In this document: in pieces, positions 11,700-25,700 of the stretch
Layout: each line of letters begins with the position of its first letter
Position numbering within the stretch: position 1 is the stretch's first letter
Assembly: GCF_036417845.1 (NCBI RefSeq)
Contig: NC_089980.1
Coordinates: 113,051,169-113,115,168, forward strand
Source: Apteryx mantelli
Lineage: Eukaryota > Chordata > Aves > Apterygiformes > Apterygidae
Length of the DNA stretch: 64,000 nucleotides
Direction: 5' to 3'
The notes under the pieces: generated by a model
Seen by the model: the letters and a program-made list of their open reading frames with translations, nothing else
The model's database searches: none
Told to the model about the DNA's origin: nothing
Program-made: the position numbers and the translations under genes

Positions 11700-14600
11700 G
11701 CAGGGACTGAAATCATAATTGCCACTGTGGGAATATAAGCTCTCCAAATAGCAGTGTTTAACATGCACTTCTTCTTGGCATATCTTACTTAGTCAAATAA
11801 GGATGCTCCTGCTTAGCATACTGGCTGCTTTAGATCCCATTCAAAAGCTGTCCCCTACCATTCAGGAATCAAACTCAGGACCGAAGGCTCCATTCTGCGA
11901 TTCAGGCACTTAAAATGCTGGTGCGAGCTGGCCTTCCTTTTTACTCCTCTTCAGTTGTGCTATCATGGAGGCCTTACTAGCACAGAAGCCTAAGGTGCTG
12001 AATGCTTGGCAGGCTACACACAAAGCTAAACTATAACTTGTTGCATTTTCTCCTTTTTCGCTGGAATGTTCTCAATTTTTAAAGAAGCTTTTGGGGAAAA
12101 ATAAATGTATTAAGTATACTCAATACAAAAGAAAGCTTCAAACTGTGGCCTGCCACCTAGTGGCAGAATAGCATCATTCTGCACTGGTAGCACTAAACGC
12201 CTGGCAATCAGGAAGCCACATCCCAAAGTTCTTGTTTACCACTAAGCTGCAACAAACTGAATGGATAGCGCTATTTTGAAAGAAAAAATCAAACGAGAAA
12301 ATTCCTTTGCCCCCCTCCACCCCCAAATAAAATTATCTATTACCAACTAAGCCGAGCATAACTTCTGTTTTAGCAATTTTAGCAACCTTGTACCATTACA
12401 CAGATAGAATTAATGAAGGTAAATTTACTCAGGGTGTAAATTTAGCCTGGAGACAGGTAGGGGTCACCATGTTTGTATACATCTTTTGAAGGGAAGATCC
12501 ATTCATTCAGAAATAAAATACGTGTTTAAAAAAGAAAAGGCAATTGATCTTGGCTTTCTGCATTAAAGACTAATTTAATTTGACAGAATTCACTAGTCTT
12601 ATTTTTTTCTCAGCTCTGCATCAGGCCCAGCTATTTCTCACAGAACGTTCTGAGACTAAATTAACCTGTGTGCTACCGGCATCTTCAAAAGATGTCAAAA
12701 TAGCTTTACTTGCTATGGCAGGAAAGCTGTCAATCCTGAAATATGGAGGAGTATTGTCTTCAAATGAAATCCTATTTTTTTCTGTTCATATTCAGAATGC
12801 ATGTCTCAATCACATTGTATTGTGTATTTTTATAATCTCTTATTGCCTTGAAAGATAAGCACGTATATCAGCATGGGTGTATCCGGACGCTCTCAAATGG
12901 GCTATGCTACTAGAGCTCAAAGAAGTTTTAGCTAAGGGAGAATGCCACTTTTATACACCTCTAATGGTTCCATGCAATAATAGACACTAGTTTTGTTGCA
13001 GCTCCTGTGCTTCAGCCAACATTATCTAGGACTAGCAGTTTTACAAATTATTTTAAGGCCTCAGGAGCTAAATCTCAGACAAGATAGATGCATGGCAAAG
13101 CACTCACTGTTTCTTTTAAGCAAACCATTATGTAAGTCATTTTAGCAAAAAAGCAGCTAGTCCTAGCATAAAGGATGAAACTTGAATCCAGAGTGATTCC
13201 TTGCACTATCAAATTTAAAATGTCAGTTTCTCTACATACACTATTAATATTTAGTAATATATGTAACATTAAATTCTAAAAGGCTACCTGTTTTTCAAAA
13301 GTATATAAACTTCTGTATTTTTTTTCTCAACTTGAACAGTAGAAAAGATGAAACCAAAAAAGCACCCCATAATCTAGCTACTTTAATGTTGGCACCAACT
13401 TCCAAATATACTGGCATATACTTTACGGAATTTTGTTGGGATTAGAAAAAATCAAAATGGACTCTATTGTTTTCTTGCTTTCTTTTAAACAATACCCTTG
13501 TGAAAACGCTGTGTATTTTGGAACCTCTTAACTGGCTTGGCTCAAGGTTATTGAGCAAATCAGGAGCTCAACCCAGCAGTTGGAAAGTGTCCGGAGCTGG
13601 TCCTTTGCTCACTGCATTAAATCACTCTGTCACTACTTCCTCCCCCCACATTCAAGCCAGCATTACAGGCACATGTTTCACTGGTGCTAATTTCTTATTG
13701 AAGAGATATTATTTGACTGACTCAAATTAGCATAACAGTTGATCAGCTGAACATGCTTCTCTCAACAAAATTCACTTACTGTTTAAAGAATGTTGACTGT
13801 AAAATGGGGGCTGGGGCCCAGTGCTGTGACAGTGTTCTGTTCTGGTTTATTCTCTGATCTCTGCTTAAAGAAAGGGCAAAAATGCACTGGCATCTAATTG
13901 TAGGTTTAGCTTCTATATTGTGGTGTGTTACAATCACCTGGATTAGGACACCTGGCCATATATATTCCCCCCCCCCCTTTTTTTTGTTTTCTTGTTCAGA
14001 AAGTATTTCTATGGGAAAAATGCCAGGAAGCAAAGACCTCCTCAAAGAGTACAAAAGGCAGCTGACTTTAATCCAGCACATAAAAATAGTGACGTGAACT
14101 ACTAGTTGATCACCCATTGTAGCCCTCCTTCCATTTATGATGGATTTTCTCACACCTTGTCATAATTCACACAAACTCTTGGGAAAAGGACTGAGTAGGT
14201 GTATACCCAATTCTTTCATTCAAGTTACTGATATAATTAGTAAAGGACAATCTCCCAGCAGTAGGCTGGTTATACTGACTAGTGTCTTTATAGGCTAATT
14301 AAAAGGACAATAAAACTAAACAATAAGAACACGGAGCCTTTAGCCACTAAAGTCCTGGACTATTAAAATTGCTAGACAGAATGAAGGAAAAGTCATCCCT
14401 TTCTTTGCTTAAACAAGTATTTTAATAGATGCGTGTGAACAGACAGTAATAATCTTTGCTGATGAGAAACCATTTTAAAATGCAAACTAGCTTGGCTTTC
14501 TCATATTGCTAAATGTTGGGGAGGAAGCACATTAGTCATAGCTCAGTCTGATAGACAGAAGGCTCACACAGTTTTCTTGGTGAAGGAATCTTTACTTTAA

Positions 14601-16200
14601 GATTATACTAAACATTTCCTGAAACTTTTCTTGAATCTACACCTTAATTTATAAGAGAACATCAGCAGCTTTCCCACTGTCCCCAGAGTATACTTCAAAC
14701 AGGGCCAGGGCAGGAAAAAAAAAGCTCAGATAATGCAGGTATTTCTTGGTATGAAAAGGGCTTTGAACTTAAAAGATATTTTTACTATATTCAGCTTGGT
14801 TACTGAAGGACAAAACTGCATCTAAACACATAATCAGTATCATTTTTTTGATTCTTGTCACAGAAATCAACTTTTGACATTTCTCACTAGGCAGAATCAG
14901 ATCAGAATCAGATCATCACCCTCAACATAAGTGCAAGTAACTAACATCTTTTTCCATTTACACACATGGCAATATTTCATTAGTTATCATCAAAACATGA
15001 AGTTGATAGTCTAAGCAATTGTTTTCCCCTTCAATCATAATACAATATCCTCCTTATTAAATGCTCTGTTGTGTGTAGTAAGATTACAGCTGCAGTTGCA
15101 CTATTAAGGACATAGAACAGAGAGGGTTGTAGGTAGAGTCTTACTAGACTAGCTAGAAGAAGTCAGAAGTTCCAGGCATACGTGTTTGTATTCAGAACTT
15201 ATGCACCTGAAAGCATCTCTACTTTTCCTGGATATCCTGTAGGTAATATAATAAAAAGTCATTATGATATTAACTCTACCTACCAACCTTGCCAATAGTT
15301 CATGTACAGTAACTCTTAAGTATTTGTTTTATTGTATGAAAGTAATGATTTCTTGGCAAAATAAGAAATTGCAAGGGATTGTGTGTTCAAAATCAAGATT
15401 TATTGATGTTTTTAGTTGTGTAGCTCCTTGCAAAGATACACTTTATAAATTATGGAACAAGTATAGTTCTTTCAACAGTTCTTTCACACTTTAGTCCTCA
15501 AGTCCAGGTCAGTATTTTGAAATGAGATGTTCAAAGGAAAATTATGCAAAATGCCTTTAAAAAAACCATTACACTAGAAAGCTTCAGTTCTTTCAGAATC
15601 CAAGATACATATATAATAAGCAGCATTACAGTGTCTGCACTACACCCCCAAGCGATATATGCAGGAGAAGCAGCAAACAGTACCTGCAATTAACCTCAAG
15701 GTACACTTCATGATTAGCAGTACACAGCACCTGAACATCTACAGCAGCCTCAAAATTTATCTTAGTATAATAAATGCCCAATGGATTTACAGCATCTGTA
15801 GCAAGGTTAGATGAAGGGTTATAACACATTACAAACATGTTCAAGTGAGCTCTGCTCTTACTTGTGCAATTAGGCCTGGCCAATGCACAACCAGTGTACA
15901 TTCCAGTATTTCACCATGACCACTGTGACACTTCCCGAGCAGAGCCATGTACCCTGCCAATTCCTCCTGCAGTACAAGAGAACAACTCACTCCCCAAATC
16001 CTGCTCCCCTTCAGGCCCATCCCATCAAGGTGGCAGGCTCCACTGAACTTGTATCAAGATCAAATTACATTAATGACCAACTGACATCACTGTGTTGGTG
16101 GTGATGTACCTTTGCGGTTAAATTTGTACTTCACATTTGTCTGCCCTCGATTGCTTTTTCTTAACGTTCATGTTGACAGAATGTCAGATCTTAAAGGCAA
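11700..16200. other. Intergenic DNA downstream of FBXO9
   Basis: AT-rich sequence with a C13-T10 homopolymer junction near 13968-13987. There is no exon-like ORF with conserved sequence that I can recognise. It lies between the CR1 copy and the FBXO9 poly(A) region. Confidence 0.6.
11855..11915 (-). mobile_element. Possible SINE fragment with B-box-like sequence
   Basis: The minus strand reads GGTCCTGAGTTTGATTCCT, close to the polymerase III B-box GGTTCRANTCC. It may be a second piece of the same old SINE family, in the opposite orientation to the fragment at 11629. Confidence 0.35.
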
Positions 16201-16204
16201 ACAA

Positions 16205-16659
16205 AATAAGTTTAAATTAAAGAAAACATTTATTTGAAGTTCTTGTATGTCACACAGTTTAACAGATATAAGACAATTTTCTCCCCTTCACATTTCAAGC
16301 CTTCACCAGAGAGCATGCGCACACTGTCCCATGGACAATGAGATTTTCCTATAACAACTCCTTCTGGACAAACCATTAAGGTGCCCAGGCAGATGAAGAC
16401 TCACATTTTAGGCAGACTGATTTATAAAATCTGTTTAAAAAAAAATAAAAACTTTGTTATCAAAGTCTTGTCACAAAGTAAAGATGTGTAATACTCATAA
16501 GCTTGATCTCCAGCCATCCCTAATCAAATAGAACATATGGCCTTCCCAAAAAATCCCCCGAATTTTAAAATGTTCCAAATATATACACATTTATAACTTA
16601 AGTGCTCATTTGCTACAACCTTTTATTCATGCAAGAGTTGTGAGAGGAAAAGGTGTTTC
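16205..16659 (-). other. FBXO9: FBXO9 3'UTR with a candidate poly(A) signal
   Basis: This AT-rich stretch follows the stop codon. The first well-placed minus-strand AATAAA is at 16234-16229, about 430 nt after the stop. An earlier AATAAA about 35 nt after the stop is too close to be likely. The 3' end is inferred, since no transcript is available. Confidence 0.5.
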
Positions 16660-16768
16660 TTAGAGCGGCTTTTCTGAAAATGCAGTAAAACTCTTCACTC
16701 GTGCAAAGAACAAAGGTGTGTACATCTTGTCAATGTCAAAAGTAGTAACTGCTGTTTCACCGGTCGAT
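16660..16768 (-). CDS. FBXO9: FBXO9 coding exon 13 with stop (residues 400-435)
   Basis: It encodes [35 protein letters not shown] and a TAA stop at 16662-16660. The acceptor is TTTGTAG. The conserved KPL terminus shows that the 3' end is intact. Confidence 0.97.
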
Positions 16769-19700
16769 CTACAAAGAATAGACAATAAAATAAAAGTTAC
16801 ATCAGATGTAAGTTGCTGTTTAAATCCTTCAATTATGTAATCACATTCCACAGTAAAATGTGTACACTAAAGTACAGTTGGAACGCAAGCTAAATAAGCG
16901 TCTTTCATACCACTTCATTCTGAAAGCATTTGAATGTTGGCTAGATCACACTTGTATTTTAATAACAAAGAAACCACTCTCTGCCTTCAATTCCTCTTAT
17001 TAGCTCCAAGACCTGGAACAGTGCAGAATATCGCTTAAGTCATTTGTTTCAGTTAGAATCATGGACTTCAGAATACTGAATGACAGCTCTAAGTTGTCCG
17101 CATGTTTACAAGACTAACACCACCCCCAAGCATTTTGGGACATCAGTGACAAAAAGCATACATCCTCCCAGCTATGGTTTCTGCTCACCTTTACTCTAGT
17201 TTCTAAAGGACATGCCGTACTGAAAGGTTAAGTAGAACCTGACTAGCACAGAAACTTCCTGCTGAAAAGAATCTTTGATATTGTCACAACTTCTTCATAA
17301 ATTAGGTATGAAAATATTTGTTTTTATAAAAGTTAGTCTTCTGCTTATGAAAGCTACCTATACTCTGAACTGCCAGTAGGTTAGATTCATAGATTTTTAC
17401 ATACTTACAGCTCGATATCTGAGCTTTGACCCTATAAAAAGACTGAATATGAAGGTTAAAAAGACCGGAAGACAAGGCCTAAATCCAGCCTAAATGCCAA
17501 TGTCACACATCTGACTAGCCAGTCTGCCAGTAGTCTAGAGTGACAGGAGAAAGAACAAGGGCCATGGCTCTTCCTGGGTCCATGATGAGAACAGCTGGTC
17601 ACAGTATTTTGCACTGCTGGGTCATGTAGTTTGTAAGCACTACAGTTCTACACAAAATGGGTGCAGAGACCCTCACATAATTGGCTCTTTCTACAGCATT
17701 TCTAGCTTGCACTTTTACAGAGGAAAAGAAACAGACCTTAATGAATACATGTTTTCCACACCTCTTTACTAGCACCACAATTAAGTCATTCAGCCCTGAT
17801 TCAGTCCTGAAATCATTTAAACACTGTTCATAAATCCCTTAAATACTTAAATGCTGCAGTTCTACTAATGACAATTTCCATACCATTAGCAAAAATTACT
17901 GAAATTTGGGGAAAAAAGTTGATTACAATATATTGAATCAAAACCAGTTATTTTTTCAAGGTACTTTTTAAAGCCTCAGAAGTTTCGCACTTTTTATATT
18001 TTTCTCAACTTAAAACTGGACAAATTAATGCCACCCATGTTTCTACAATTAAATATCCTTCTTTGAGCTTATTCTCTGTTTATTTACTTACTTGTAAGTT
18101 ATGTGACAAGAATGATGTATCCAAACAAGTTTGTTGAATCTCTGGCGCCCACTGGAGCACAACTGCAGACCTACATGAAAACTGTGATCCGTTTCTTGTA
18201 CAGGAACACGGCGGAAGTACCTGTATTTGTGGTAGTCAATTGGTTTCTGTACAAAGACAATAGAAGTTTTGTGACCTACAAAGAACGCATCATTCAACTA
18301 TTTATCCTGAGGCTTAAATAAAACTGTGAGGACAGATGGTTAAACTCTCATACAGGAGAATCTTTAAAAGTAAGTATGGGTATTGCTTGAAAACACGTTA
18401 ATTTAGATGTTAATTAGGGAAGAAGTTTTCACAGAAAATTAAAAAGTGGGTAGAAGAGCCCACCCAAACTATGCTAAATCATTGTAAAGTAACATAACAC
18501 TTGTAACTATTTTCTCTTGACAGACACCTGGTTAATCAGAACATTTCTTGAGGAAAATAAGTTGACCAAATTATTCAGAGTTCAATTCATGAATACTGCT
18601 TATTTAAGTTTTATTTAACACTGTGTAACATAACAGCATATAGTCGAAAGGTGATCTCAGACAAAGACCTCTTCACCTGTCCCTCCCCAGTCCTGTCTTA
18701 TTTTGGTTAATTCTAGTGTTCCCATTATCTTCCCAGGAGGGAATATGTATTGCCTTTTCATATTTAGAGGACTAAAAAGTTAAACAAATGACCTAATGCC
18801 TATCACCATGTGCAACAATCTAGCCTAAGGGAGAGAACTGTTGCTTAGATGTAAACCAAATATTTATCTGTCTTAATACAGACTATTACAGGTTTGGAAA
18901 AAAATGGTAAGATAAATTGTCATACTTATTTATGTATTTATTTTTAAATCAGTTTGTGAATATTATATTTTAAACATGAAATTTATTTTTAATCCTCTGA
19001 TGTAATGCAAATCTCCTTGTGCCTTAAAATACACAGTCTGAGAAAAATCTTAATTAAAAAGCCCTTTCTCCTTAAACTATTTTTCTCTGTTCTATTTTGG
19101 TACCTACCTCTTCCTTTTTCTTCATTATTACAGCAAATACTTTGGTTTGATTGTCTGTTTCCTGGGAAAGGCGATAATGGCCAAGTAAGATTGCATCAGT
19201 TCTGGAAGGTTAAGAGGACAGTGTCAAGCACATAAAAAAATACTCTCTGTCCCAAAAGAGTCATGTACTTATAGTCCAAATACGAGTAATGAAAGGAAGA
19301 CTACATCCCTTACTCAAGGAAACCAATTTTTATTTGCATTTGGTAGAGTACCAGGCTGACTGATGGTAATAAATGATGAAAACTTTTTGGAAGGTTGCTT
19401 TTATAATTGTCCCAGATAGCACAGTAAAGATGAATTAGTTGGTTCGCTCTAGCTTACTGCTAAATATTTTCAGATTCCTAATGAACAGCTCAAACCTGTT
19501 CGGAAGCTGCAAACCCTCTTCTACAAGATTTTTAACAAGCTGTGCAAACACCAAAGAGAAATCAAGCAATAGTTTAGTTAGGTCCCACTGAAAACTTCAC
19601 CTTCCTTCACACGGACAAGGAAGTGTAAGAATGTAGTCAATACTGAAATAATATCTTTCAAAGCATTCTAAAACCACAATAGCCAATAGCATGTATTCTT

Positions 19701-22700
19701 CCATCTACTTCCTTTAAAAGTCTTCCTAGACATTGTCCTAGCACAGAACCTGTAAAAGAAATCTACTTAAAACACCAGGACCTTAAATAACAATAACATC
19801 ATATTTTTACTCTTGTTTTTGCTAAGCCCAGATATAGAAGCCTAGACAAAGGTAAATAGAAATTGCCAAGTAAAAGCAAGAAAAAAAACTGTATAACCAA
19901 ATATTTTATTTCAATAACCTTGTATTTTTAGTCCGTAAGCGAGGAACAATAGATTGAGGATCTTCAGGAGTTGTTAGCATCATAACTTGGCCATCTGAAA
20001 AGAATCTCAAATACCTGCAGAAATATAATTACACAATCTATACGTAGAAAAAATGTCTTTTTTTGGAATCATCACAGGTAATAAAGTTCAGAATTTGAAA
20101 ACAGATTTCTTCACACATAGTAAAGCACAAAAAGAGATCAGAAATCAAAAGAGTTTTAAGAATTAAAAAAAAAAAATCAAGCTATGCAGGCTTACGCAAC
20201 AGGGCAGAAATTCAGTTTTGTCAACTTTAATTAAAGCAAGAAGGCTACTCAGGAATCAAAACTGATCTCAAATAAGTTTCTCCATTCCCAGCATCGACTG
20301 AGACAAACATAATAAAATCTTAATTACAGTATTAATACAGAATGGACAATGCCATATGGACTTCATTCAGGTTCTGGAATTCGATCAGTTTTTACAATAC
20401 TCAGATACTGTCTTAATGCTTGTAAGACTATATATATAGCCATAAGATTCAATGGTTTCTATTAACAGTTTCCAGCCACAGAAGGGACAGCAGAATGAAA
20501 CAATGCACTTTGTGAATAGCAGGATGAGGAACAGCAAGAAAAACAGGCTACAGTAACAAATGGCAAAGCATTTAGAGCAATTTGAGAGATCCCAGCCTTT
20601 AGATTACTGACAGGTGGTTACAAGTAAGTTAAAAGACAGTTCTTGTGTAATCACTTTTTTCCCTTTGCTGAAAACAATTATTATATCAGAAATGTAAAGT
20701 GACTTGGGGATGGAGAAGAAATCTGTGGATGAGTGTTACCACTATTACCATTTAAGTTTTATCCACGTGGAAAAGTGTAACTGAGGAGAAAATGTGTTTC
20801 TGAGTCCATCTCTAGCAATTATAACACATTCTATTCCTTAAGATCTACTCTCAAAAAAAAATATATAGCTTTACACACAGTAATGTTTCCACTGAGTTTT
20901 ACAGAATAATTAATGTTTGTGATACCAAGGGCTGGATTTTGATGAACAGTACTTAGAGAGAGAAACATTTCACTCACTCATTGTACTACAGTTCTACCTG
21001 TAATATTCCACTTGGTGCCAGGCCCTATAGAAACCATCAAGAGATTGTTCTCCTTGACGTATGTACGTTGTCTTGCTGATATATACACCTACAGGAAAGG
21101 AAGAAATAAGTATATGAAGAAAAATTAAGTATGCAAAAAATATAAAATGTAAAAAAAAATCCCAAACTTTTTATTTTTGTCCCTTGCACCCTCCTCCGGC
21201 CTTTACAGATATTTTACAGCTTCAAAAGCCCAAATAAATTCAGATTAGGTATAACAACAATGTCATAAATACTAAACCTGACTAACTGTTTCTGTAATAG
21301 TTACATGCAATATGAAAAATCTGTTTCCAAGAGTACACCTTACCATCAAATCGAACACGAGGCCTTTCCAAAAACATTTCCCTCCAAGAGGCATATGGAA
21401 CAAGTTTATTGCAGCTTCTGCCCCATACTTTCAAACAGACTTGATGCCAGATTTCAGGATCTCTAATGAAAATAAGAAAAAAAGCAAAACCTATAACTTT
21501 CCTGCAAAGCTTGCTTAGTATTTGTATCAAAGTAACACACTCCAATATTTGTGTTGGATGCAACTGGAAGAAATTTTCTTGAACAAGAATAACACATAAT
21601 TTAAATCACTAATTAATTTACTTAATCCTTGAGAATCTGAAAGCTAGTTCCTCCTCCCAGTGAAATGCAAGACACAACGCAATTTCAGCTAAGTACAGTA
21701 CAACAACATTGCAATAGCTTGGTACTGCTCTACTTGACCATATGATGATGACAACACAGCAGACGTACTATTTTGGAGACCCTGCAACTCTGATTTTCAA
21801 ACAAAGTCTAGAAGCAATTTTTCTTACAGTTAAGTCCTCTATCTAATATACCAATAAGTGGCACATTCAAAAGCTGGTCAGCACTGTGAGGAACATAACA
21901 TGCAAATTGTCATGGGAAGAGAAAGCAGGATGTAGTCCCACATGTAAGATTTAGAGGCCTAAAAACAAAAGAAAAATCTTTCCAGTACAGGTAATTTTGC
22001 ACCATGGATTTACTATCAACCTCTATATATTGTTTACTATAAATCACAGATTCAGCTGAAAAAAGCTCTTTTTTCTTTCCTTAGAGCAGAAAGAAACTTC
22101 ACTTTAGATAACTTTTCTATAATACCTGGCACAAATGTAAAATCCTCGACAAACAAGAGATAATTGCTCTAATGATCTTAAGTCCAAGTCGCTGGAAACC
22201 ACCCATCGGAAAATGTACATTAGTACTTCCATAGGCAACACTGCAAATAGAAAAGAATTCCATATTAGACAGTAACATGTAAATCAGTAACTTATCCATA
22301 TTTCCACAGGAAATCCTACTTTTGTACATCTTAGATACCAGGGAACATACCAAAGAAAATTATTTTTCATAAAAAAATTACTATATATTACAAAAAAGTC
22401 ACATAAGGAAAGAACAAAAATCAAGAGTTCAAAGTGCATTATGGTAAGAAATTCTAAAAACATAGTTTTAGACTACAAATATACAAGACCGTAGGGACTT
22501 CAGTTTTCTCAGCTGACTTAGAAGTCACATCAAAGATTCCAGGTGTACACTGTACATACAGTGTCTATAAGCTAACATTTTGTTCAAACCAACCTTATGT
22601 GTAACACTACCCTGATATAGAATCAGATAAAAAAAAAAACAGGAGATACAAAAATGCATTCTCCTCACAGAACAATTGCCTCTTATTCACACTTAAAAAT

Positions 22701-25700
22701 TGTAATAAATATGTGCAACCTTCCCCCCCCCCCCCAAAAAAAAAAAGAATATATATACACAACATTTCACTTTTTCAAACACTTAGTGGAAGAAAAACTA
22801 GAACATACTTACTTCAGTAGGTCTGTTTCTAGAAGTTGCTATTTTTAAGTGTGACTCTAATCCTGAAAAATGCTACTCAGTAGCAGTAGGGCATGGAGGA
22901 GCTTCTGAGATTTAGGCAAAATCATTTTTTTCATACTTTTTATATGAAACAAAAGATCCATTTAGCTAGCTGGTGATCTTTTTTTCTTTACAGCTAACTT
23001 TGAAGAGTTAGATGTATACTATATGTACTATAAAGAGATACTGTGTACAGATTCTTCATTCTAAAGCTATCTTTGAAGGAGATGAATATTTTAACATCTC
23101 TAAAAATTCCTCTTCTGACCTTAACTCCTACCTGAGATATGGGTCTGGCTGACATCAAGCTCAGGCTGACAAAGTTTGACTGAAGATTCCTGAAGAGTTA
23201 GCTGCTGCTGGAAATCCGTCAAAAGATCAGCCATCTTGCCATCGTCTTCATTATCCTCAACACTGTATAAAGGGGGAATGTCAACACCTTGATATTGGAT
23301 AAAACGTACCCATAGATGTTCTTATGTAGGCTTCAATCAGCTTTCTTTTCTTCATTCAATATAATTTCCTTGTTTGTTTTGCAAGCAATCTCACTTTATC
23401 ATATAATAAAACAACCTGAGCAATTCTATCCAGTTCATATAGATTTTGCTGGGACACATCTGGCAATATATATTTCTCCATTTAATTCCAATCTAAGCAG
23501 TTTCTTTCTGGATTTACAGGTTCACTGTTTTTAGTGACATAATATTTTTGTAATTCCTGTCACAGCTTAAGATACTGAAAACATCTAGAGATTTCTAGTT
23601 TTTTTTTTAAACTCCTGCTTTATTTGGGGAATTCAGGGAACATCTTGTTTTTCTTCACGAAACATTTTGTCTTTAAAAATTTTTTTTTTTTTTTTTACAA
23701 ATTCTGTAAATCAGCAGATTTAAAAATTTTAGGATAGTGAACTAGATGGCAAAACAAAAGCCATCTACTACTGCTCAGTACACTTGAAGACTTACTAGGT
23801 AGTAAGAGAATATTACTGCATTCAAAAAATCTCAATTTAAGGGATCATATTACAGCATACAACTTCACAAGTGCATGCAATAACCAAAAACTACACAACT
23901 CTCCTTAATCTCATCACAGAATACTTTCCTTAACTGTTTTGGGTCAAAGACTTGCTAGCAGATCTTCCAGTAAGTCTTTGTATTATTCAATTTTACTCTA
24001 AACAAGCTTAATAGGAAGAGCTGATAACATAGAGCCCCATAAGCAACTAATAGACCTACCAGCAAGTTTTAAAATATTATACAGGGCAGACAATTATGTT
24101 TGGGCCTGTCATAACTAAAACCATTATAAGATGTTACACAGCACATAACTTCCCTTATTCTGATCAATGAGATGGCCAATACCTACAGGGTATATTGTAA
24201 CTTGTATGTAATTTGTTTTTTCTCACAAAGACAGTATGAGAAACACCTACAACACTAATTCGGAAAGCAAAACCACCACCACTGGCATCTCTTGAAAAGA
24301 TACATCACTACAAATACTGCTTTTAAACAACAGTTAAGAGTCCTGGCTGGTTTCCCCTCACTGTTACATAGTGCTGGGGATGGGGCAGCAACATTTTTAA
24401 AACAGCTGCATGAAAATTCATACACAGACTGACAGATGGAAAGAGTGGCTTAAAGAAGACCAAGTGAAAAAATAATGCTAAGAATATCGAGAATTTTACA
24501 TGACTGTACTCTGCAACCCAGTATTTTTCCTAGAGCATAAATGTACAGTAAAAATATCATGCCAGCAATGCATTCAAATACTAAAGTAACAGATGTAAAT
24601 TAAGCAATTAGTTCATCTCACTTTCTTTTATATTGAACCAGTGCTGTACTGAAGCTGTACTGCCTTGGGGCAACAAGACTGAGTTAGTAATACCACATGA
24701 GCGATGTTGTGCTTTCCCCTCCATTTTTATTTTCAGTTTTAAAACTCTAATTTCTTGTAGCTATCAGCATCTATGGATGCTATCAGTGAGCAGCAGATTT
24801 GGAAGCTCTGTTTCATGAGCTTGTCTTCACAACACCGTCTGAGCTGTATTAGAAGCTTTGGCCCAAACCTGAATCCTGTCCTCAAACCACAAGTTTTTGG
24901 CTCAAGTCAGGTTAACTTTAAGCTGCTACTTATTTGGTGTGTTGAGGCTACAGGTATTCCAATGCTTGTAATGATGAAGAATGAGACTACTCAGATTATA
25001 ATGTATAAACTTCTAAATTTATTTTTCTACTTATTGTGAATGTTCCTATCTGGCTGTGTTAGTCAGCACAAGAATTGCAATATATTGCCTTGCTTAAGTA
25101 TTATGCTTATTTCAGGCCACAAAACTTTCAGTAACTGATCTTTTTAACTAATACAATTATGTAGATGTTCCTATAATGTACAATTCATAAATCTGAAAAT
25201 CAGAAGTCAAAAGTAATAATGTGGCCGATGCATTTTATTAAATAACCACATAAGTATTTTAATTTTTCTACTTAAATTTATCTGGCTCCAAATGAGTCTT
25301 TTACCTCCTTTAAACTACAGTGTAGAAATGTCTTCCCTAGACCGTTAGTGCATCTGTGTTACTTTCTATGAAGCATTCTATTAAAATGAAATTAAGAGAA
25401 GCTTTCCAAATGCTCAGAGACTTGCAGCTGTGTATCACAATATAGCACTGATGTGCATTAGAAACAAAATTTCATGTTTCAGTACTTCTGTGCTCTTTAT
25501 TAATAAATCTTTTCTTACTTACCACCTCTTTCCAACTCCATCGCCATCCGGGGAACGTGTATAGGTGATCTTAAATTCTATGTCAGGTACAAGTTGCATG
25601 GCTAGACGATAAAACTTGATGGCTGAAAACAAAGGTTTACTATCTGAACTTGTTTGATGTCTATACTAGCTTATCAAAGCAAAGCTTCTTCCAGAGAGAT

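Noticed and set aside
1-16200. GCM1 expected from human gene order downstream of FBXO9
   Set aside because: No GCM DNA-binding-domain exon was recognised, so it is not called. It may lie beyond the left edge.
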